The notes under the pieces were generated by a model, which was given only the letters and a program-made list of their open reading frames with translations, was not told the origin of the DNA and searched no databases. Both the position numbers and the translations under genes were made by a program. 64,000 bases of DNA from Morchella semilibera (taxonomy: Eukaryota > Ascomycota > Pezizomycetes > Pezizales > Morchellaceae). The DNA is taken from assembly GCA_009192285.1 (NCBI GenBank), contig WBVU01000015.1, positions 620,001 through 684,000 of the forward strand. The letters run 5' to 3'. This document shows positions 58,018 through 64,000 of this stretch, piece by piece. Numbering within the stretch: the stretch's first letter is position 1; the number at the start of each line of letters is the position of its first letter.

Positions 58018-58642
58018 GATGACCCTCACAAGTGAATGGGAGAGTTGAAGTTCGGAACTAAACGGATAGAACTTCTTCTATTCGCTTTTCTTTCGTTTCG
58101 ATTCTTTCAAGTTGTATATTTTTCCTAGTCGTCGAGTTCTGTAGTTTTTTGCTTTTTTTTTCTTACTCGGAAGTTCGATCTGTTTCAAGGGTGGGTACCC
58201 GCGAACTGGAACAACGGGCGAATTGTAAGAAAACTAGCTAGACTTGGGTATTGGAATAGTGGGCAACCTTGCAAGAAACCGAAAGGCAAAAAGTGCAAAG
58301 CTTGAACAGCGGAAGTCTCGAGGAGTAGTTAAACCACCGAGAACAGGGGCGGGACAAGAAGAACCGAAACGAAGAGGCCGAGGGGAGGTCACGAAGCGAT
58401 GGTGGGAAGGTTGAGGAAACTGAGACTCGAGGAGGGAGGAGAAGAAGAAGAGAAGAAGAAGGGGAAGAAGGGAACACGAGGGAAAAAGCATGCTTGTGTG
58501 CGCTGCAACGAAGGGGTCTCCAAGCAGCACCAAAATCAGCCGGTAAAACTTCCTTGTTGGGGAAGGCGGGACAGCTTGAACCACAAAGGGCCACACTCGA
58601 GGCAACCGTTGGCACAGCTCATAGGCAGGTGGGGCGAAGTGA

Positions 58643-58685
<43 letters not shown>

Positions 58686-60527
58686 GGCAAAGCCTCCCTC
58701 TCTCTCATGCTCACTCTTGCAATTGTATGAAGTAATCTTACCTTTTTCGAATTGAAATCTACAAGGACCAGACTTCATCTTAGCAGTTCAACCGATTACG
58801 GGTTCGGTGGCAGGGGGGGAGCTTGAATCCTCAGAAGAGTTTGGATTCACCTGTCAGCGGGGTTCCACGCTTGAATTCGGGGATTTATCGTCGATCAATG
58901 CAGTCTCAAATTAACGATCTTGACTTCGCAACACAAGACAACCCATGCAGCTCTTAAAAAATCCGATCTGATTACGATAATCGTTTGATTATATTCGAAA
59001 TACTCGCGCGTTAACTACAAACGCTTATCAAAAATTCCGACTTTTTAATTAACGACTGCGTATGTCGACTCGAAATAACATGGTGGAAATCCTAGATACT
59101 TACACATACGTGTCCATAACTCTGCTCCCTGTCTCCCGTAATTCCAACCAGCACAGCCACCCTTCATTCTATTCGGGTCCTGATGGTAAAATTACGTAGT
59201 GCTCAGAAATTCCGGGTATTTCTCCTCCGGCTCTATTTAGCGGCGGAACACGAGTGACGTCTGATGACTGCAGACCATGGTCCTTTGGCTACGGACCTTT
59301 TCGTACGTTATCTATAAACAACGCGTTCCCACCATTCAACGAGGGATCCGCATCCCTACTCGCTGGATCACCGTTCAGCCGGATACTGGAGGACCTACCT
59401 ACTATCAACTGTTGAGAATGGGGTCGTTATGAACGGGGTGCGGGCTGTTCAGTCGCCTGAGAGGAGGGTCACGTGAGCTGGGTGATAAATATAATTCATG
59501 TAATTAATATAATTCTACTGTATTATTAATATGGAAAGGGGGGGTTCGGGGGGCGAAGCCCCCGTGTGTATATGCGTACAAACATTTGAGCAGATAGGAT
59601 TTGTCTACAATTAAACAAGCACTCGGCGAGCAGCCGTTCGTTTCATGAAAATATCCCGACCCGTGCCAATCTCCCGCTATGTGCAACGCATCTATATTTA
59701 TATATCCCTTAATTAGTACTGTACATGTACCTGATTGCAATTGTACTCTAAAAGCCAGAGTGGGTAGAGTGAGTAAAGCCCCAAAAAGTTTTCGTGCTGA
59801 ATTAAGCAACGGGGTTGTCCACTAAAATACTCTATTGCACCCTAACCACTCCTTTCTACCAGTTCAAAAATGTGCAAAAGGCTTCTCCCAAACTACATCC
59901 TCTGTTCATTACTTATAATTAATTATGTTGTGGCTCTACTTGGAAGCGGGTACTTGGCCCTTCAACGTTTGGGCATGTATGTAGGGACTTTACATACATG
60001 ACATACATGCATGCACCTACATGTAGCCTTTCAAGATGGCCGTTCAAGATCTTGCAGGAGGGTCGAGATAAGTGTTTCGTACCGGACCGAGCACAAGATC
60101 TAAGATCGAGGAGCCAAGAGGCCAAGAGTTGCCTATGGGATGGGTACACAACGTCGGCCACGTTTGGGAGGCCTGAAAGCCTGGGAACATGACAATCCCA
60201 GTCACCCTCCCAATCAATTATTTCTACAGTACCTACCTACATGCAAGTACATAGGGCGACTTCATGCTCACATGGAAAATTAAAAGGGGCTCGTCACAAC
60301 TACATGTAATAAAAGGTGTAGGCCTAAGGGCTGTTTCTATAACATCTTAGGCCCTAGCTTAGGAATAATCTCTTAATCCTGACATAACAATATAATATTA
60401 CTATTTGTATATATTTGGGTACTAAGATTTTGATATGTCTTAAGATATTAGCCTGCGTCCTGCAGGCACCTCTCTACCTGGCCAGAAAGGCTTACAGAAA
60501 ACAAAAGAGAAGGCACCACTTCAGGCG
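58018..60527. other. Intergenic between eIF2A and GRC3
   Basis: The left end should contain the eIF2A promoter; a 33-base A run (58649-58681, broken by no other base) lies about 630 bases upstream of its start. The middle has no recognised gene. TACATGTA occurs at 59722, 60018 and 60301. The right end should be the GRC3 3' flank. Confidence 0.55.
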
Positions 60528-63016
60528 TCAAGGCCGCCCTCCTGTTGTATACTGCCTTCTCATAACATTCTTCCTGAAGCGCCACACCCCAGCACCAATC
60601 CCACCCTTACCCGCAATCGCGCCAACATGGACCCACGGCGCGTCCCCACTGAACGCACCCAACATGTCCCACACCGGCAACTCGGCGCTCCCCCTCACAA
60701 GGACCACCTTCAAGCCGTCCCCCTCCCACCCCGCAATATCCGCCTCTCTAATACCCGTCAGGAGCTGCAGGCACCCGCTCCCCGCATCCACAGCGCGGAT
60801 CAGCGCCAACCCGGCCGCAAAACTGCTTTCCGGCGCCGGCGCCTCCCGGAGCCATGGCAGCCCTGACCCTGGCGCGGCGACAGCCTGCGGGAGTGCATGC
60901 TCTTCTACAAGTACCACACCTACCAATGTCCCGTCGACCGCAGTGACGAGTTCGTCCGGCGTCACGCTCTCGCCTAGCACCGTGATCCCGTCAATCCCTG
61001 CCTCTGGGCCTGTATATGGGACAACCCAGGGCGCCACGGCTGTCAATGGGGTGGCAAAGTCCCAATCCCCCTTCTCGGGGCGGTGGTGCATATAGCTCGT
61101 GGTCTGCAGCGCTCTCAGGTCCGAGGCTGTGTATCTACTGGGCGAGTCCCCCGCAACGCTCACCAACTCATAGAGTGCTACATTCGGCGGGACTATCTCT
61201 AGGATAGGGTTGAAGCGCTCCGAGGAGGTAGCAATATGCACCAGGTCTGATGCCTGCGCATTATAGATGATTTCGCCTAGTAACTCGAGGCCAAGGCCCT
61301 TTGTCCATCCGGCAGTGTTTATGATGAGAGGGGCTCGGGCGTCACCTGCGCTTGTGGCCGACTCCAGGTTCTCGCGGTAGGTCGCGATTAGGTTTATGAT
61401 GCATGATATGTAATGCGCCGGGTCGTTCTGGGGGGAATTGTAGCCTGTATAGTGGGCTCGGACCACGGTGTCTGGGTTCGGATGTGTAAACTGTGGCCCA
61501 AAGACCGGTTTTGTGATGCGGTGGAGGGAGACGAAGCCTTGAGTTGTGAACTCAGGTTGACCGGGGTCTACATCGAGGAAGGCGACCGCAGCGCAGGTTG
61601 ACGTGAGGAGCTTATTGATGAGGGTGCGGCAAAATGTAGATTTTCCTGCTCCTTTGGAACCGGTTATTATTATTGAAGGGGGAGAAGGTGTCGGGTGTGT
61701 TTCTGGAGAGTTTTTCTGGATGAGGGTATCGTAGACGGACTCGAATCTGGGTAACGTATCGATTGTGGAAACACGGCAGGTGGTGGTGAATAACTATTTG
61801 CAGTTATTAGCAGCTAGCAATGATCAAGAAGTCGAAAAGGCCCCTACCGGGAAGAATGAACCAGTCTCCTCCATCCTCTCGGCCTTGGTTCGCGCCGGAC
61901 TCCATATACCGCCAAACATTGGAGCTGTCTGCCCGATATCCGCCAACCCCGATTTACGGCCATTCCCCGTAACTATAATCTCGGCATCAAACTGCTGGTC
62001 CTCCTCCCTGGCATTGCTCTTGAGTTTGTTGCATTCAATGACTGGCAACGACCCCGTTGACGGTGCATATACGGTTTGCCGGCCCGATTCTTTTGTCAAA
62101 GTGGCTCCATAGAGCTCTATACTCCCAAAGACGACCTCGAGGATGTACTCGCCAAGTATGGCGAGCGTTTCGCCGGAAATGAGGCGGAAGGTACTAGTAA
62201 GCCCATCCTGCGACTGAACGTAATTGCCGTCGTTGGGGACAAAGGTCGAGATCTGTACCGGTTCTTCATTCGCCGCCCTACACCCCACCAATTGTGAGCA
62301 TTTCGCCGCTCCCTCCCCCCAACTATCTCCTCTCTTGCACGGAAGAGAAAAAAACCACTAACCTATCATCCACCTCCGACATAACCTCAACATCGTCCTC
62401 AAACCCCCGAGCCCCCTCCGTCAGCTCACCCGCATCAGCCATCTCCTCATCCACCTCGTCAGCGCCCTTACGCCCGACCCGTATCCGCGCCAGCGCAGAA
62501 TCGTCAAGACTAGTATTCCCGTACTCCTGGACGGCAGCGGCAGCCCGAGCCCGTGTCTGCGCCCGCACCTGCGCCCCAAGCTTCTCCTCAATCTCACGCC
62601 TTTTCGCCGCAATATCCTCTCCTGCATCTCTGGCCTCCTCCTCCACCACAACAGTCGCTACTTCGGGCACCTTCACCACGACCGTCTCTAGCACTTCTGG
62701 TTCTTGCTCTGGGGCAGCGGGTGCCGCCGCCGCTGCCTTCCTCTTCTTTGGCTTCTTGGTGGTCTTTTCTGCTGCTGCTGCTGCTGCTGCCGGCGGTGCT
62801 GGTTCTGCTTCTGCTTCTGGTACGGGCACTGTTACTTGCGACCGCAGCCGGCGCGCTGCAAGTGCACTGATGGGTGCTGCTGCTGCTGCTTACTATTATT
62901 ATTGTTTCCACATTCACTCACTCACTCGTTTCTGCCTGCCTGTCTGTTTCTAGTGAGGGGGAGGGAGGGGGCGAATTGGCGGTACCTTTTACTGCGTCTA
63001 TGCTGCGTTTTGGCAT
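60528..63016 (-). CDS. GRC3: Polynucleotide 5'-hydroxyl-kinase GRC3
   Basis: Four exons, 63016-62986, 62885-62363, 62277-61848 and 61793-60528, encode about 749 residues. GRC3 (Clp1/NOL9 family) phosphorylates RNA 5'-OH ends and works with Las1 in cutting ITS2 during 60S maturation in the nucleolus. The N-terminus is short (MPKRSIDAVK), then Ala/Glu-rich with APISALAARRLRSQ and a basic stretch (TTKKPKKRKAA). The conserved part includes LISGETLAILGEYILEVVFG, a Walker A loop GSKGAGKST (373-381), the FLDVDPGQPEF motif (about 398) that binds the phosphate donor site, PSRYTASDLRALQTTSYMH and the family C-terminus RKNVMRRQ. The neutral Ala expansion in exon 2 is GCA-repeat encoded. Its acceptor lies in a CAG repeat so the exact start of exon 2 is ambiguous by multiples of three. 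Confidence 0.93.
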
Positions 63017-64000
63017 TTTTTGGTGGTGGTGATGGTGAGTGGTGGAGGTGGAGGCTCTGGGAGGGAACTTTTTTTTTTTGCAGAAGAGAAGAGATGAACG
63101 ATAATGCAGGAACCGGGATGGAGTTGTGGATCTGATAAGATTAGATTAGATTGTGATGTGATGATGGATGACTAAGCTGATTTGGTTTACAGACTTGCTT
63201 TGAGCGACCGTCTGATCAAATCTTTACGGGCAACAGCATCACATACCTAAATGTCCGTCCTTCTTTGCTAAGTGTAGCCCATGCGCGCGGTGATGGCTAA
63301 GGCTTGAGCGCTGACTTTGTTTTGGATTTTCTTCAGCACGGTCCACGTACTGCTCAGTACAGGCATCTGTGTGTTATCTTATCGGATCTTAGTTGATGGC
63401 ACTCTACGGGTGGTAGATTAGATCTGCGCAAAGATCTAATCAATAGGGAAATCCGCATTCGATCCTATTAAAAATGTCTCACCTACACTTAGTAGTTCAC
63501 TACACGGCCAGAGGAGCCCGGACTTTTTTTTTTTCACACAATCCTCACTCACTAAATCATGGAGGAATGAGAGCAATTCACGTATAGCCTAGGAGAAATC
63601 TTTTTTGGAAAAATGATTTTTAAATTATTGATATGGTGCGCGCGCACGCGCACCATCCTCCCCCATCTTCTCCACAGCGACAAAGAAAGGGAAAAAGAAA
63701 AAGAAAAAGAAATTGAAGAAGAAAAGAAAAAGGGGAAAAGAAAGAGAAATAAGCACAACGCAAATACCCTCTATGCAAAGCACCTGAGCGGTTACTCCAA
63801 CCTTTCCTCCACATTTCCGTGTAGGAAAGGCGGGGAGGCAGGAAGAATGCCTGCGATGGGCGTTGGCTACTGAAGACCGGTCCATTTCTAAGATACTCAC
63901 AGGAAGTCAGCAAAAATATGACGCTAACATCATTAAAAGAGTGGCAGGGTATTTACATACTTAGGGTCTCTTGCACGTTTGGATGGATGAGCTGGTGAGC
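63017..64000. other. Upstream of GRC3, no gene recognised
   Basis: It should contain the GRC3 promoter. A perfect 10-bp hairpin of alternating purine and pyrimidine lies at 63633-63656, and a gaaaaa-type array at 63685-63745. No gene was found to the right edge. Confidence 0.5.

Noticed and set aside
60415-61095. 226-codon plus-strand frame at the GRC3 3' end
   Set aside because: It is antisense to the long last exon of GRC3 and mirrors its codon composition.
1-64000. CRISPR arrays, rRNA genes, origin-type or prophage features
   Set aside because: No regularly spaced repeats, rRNA motifs or bacterial-type genes were seen; this is nuclear eukaryotic sequence.

Overview
The window looks like nuclear DNA of a filamentous ascomycete (Pezizomycotina). 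Genes are interrupted by short GT-AG introns of about 45-120 nt. Nuclear tRNAs carry introns just 3' of the anticodon, and one gene is a clear homologue of the Neurospora clock protein FREQUENCY. Gene density is low: eleven protein genes in 64 kb, with intergenic gaps up to 7.7 kb full of homopolymer runs, microsatellites and small inverted-repeat elements. With FRQ present, this fits an early-diverging lineage such as Pezizomycetes better than a compact Eurotiomycete-type genome. The lineage is an inference; no rDNA or other phylogenetic marker is present.

Layout. 1-681 (-): N-terminal part of a Gln/Pro/Gly-rich low-complexity protein running off the left edge. 682-5987: intergenic. 5988-6077 (+): tRNA-Pro(AGG) with intron. 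6715-8457 (-): prenylcysteine oxidase/lyase. 8944-9016 (+): tRNA-Thr(AGT). 9208-9692: two small inverted-repeat elements. 11742-13338 (+): serine hydroxymethyltransferase. 13856-13938 (-): tRNA-Arg(ACG) with intron. 13939-21634: repeat-rich, gene-poor. 21635-23505 (-): Lst7/folliculin-like protein with a 12-nt first coding exon. 23506-30841: long upstream region of frq, ending in a 1.27-kb stretch without any ATG and then one uORF. 30842-34625 (+): frq. 34626-41241: intergenic with another inverted-repeat element. 41242-42710 (-): VPS4. 43422-44001 (+): prefoldin subunit 6. 44232-45354 (-): RNA polymerase I subunit RPA34-like. 46122-46199 (-): second tRNA-Thr with a 5-nt insertion. 48530-49435 (+): intronless F-box-like protein. 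52597-54170 (-): secreted BNR-repeat beta-propeller protein. 55352-58017 (-): eIF2A. 60528-63016 (-): GRC3 polynucleotide kinase.

The genes do not form a metabolic cluster. Most are conserved housekeeping functions: one-carbon metabolism, ESCRT disassembly, actin/tubulin folding, rRNA transcription and processing, translation initiation and TORC1 signalling. The clock gene frq sits among them with exceptionally long flanks (7.3 kb upstream, 6.6 kb downstream). The most notable non-genic signals are the ATG-free frq leader, a palindromic octamer TACATGTA seen at least 27 times and only outside coding exons, four unrelated TIR elements (three with TA at both ends), and the near-duplicate tRNA-Thr with a tiny insertion exactly at the tRNA intron site.

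Exon boundaries below were set by hand from splice-site dinucleotides, reading frame and remembered family sequence. They are mutually consistent in frame, but transcripts were not available.
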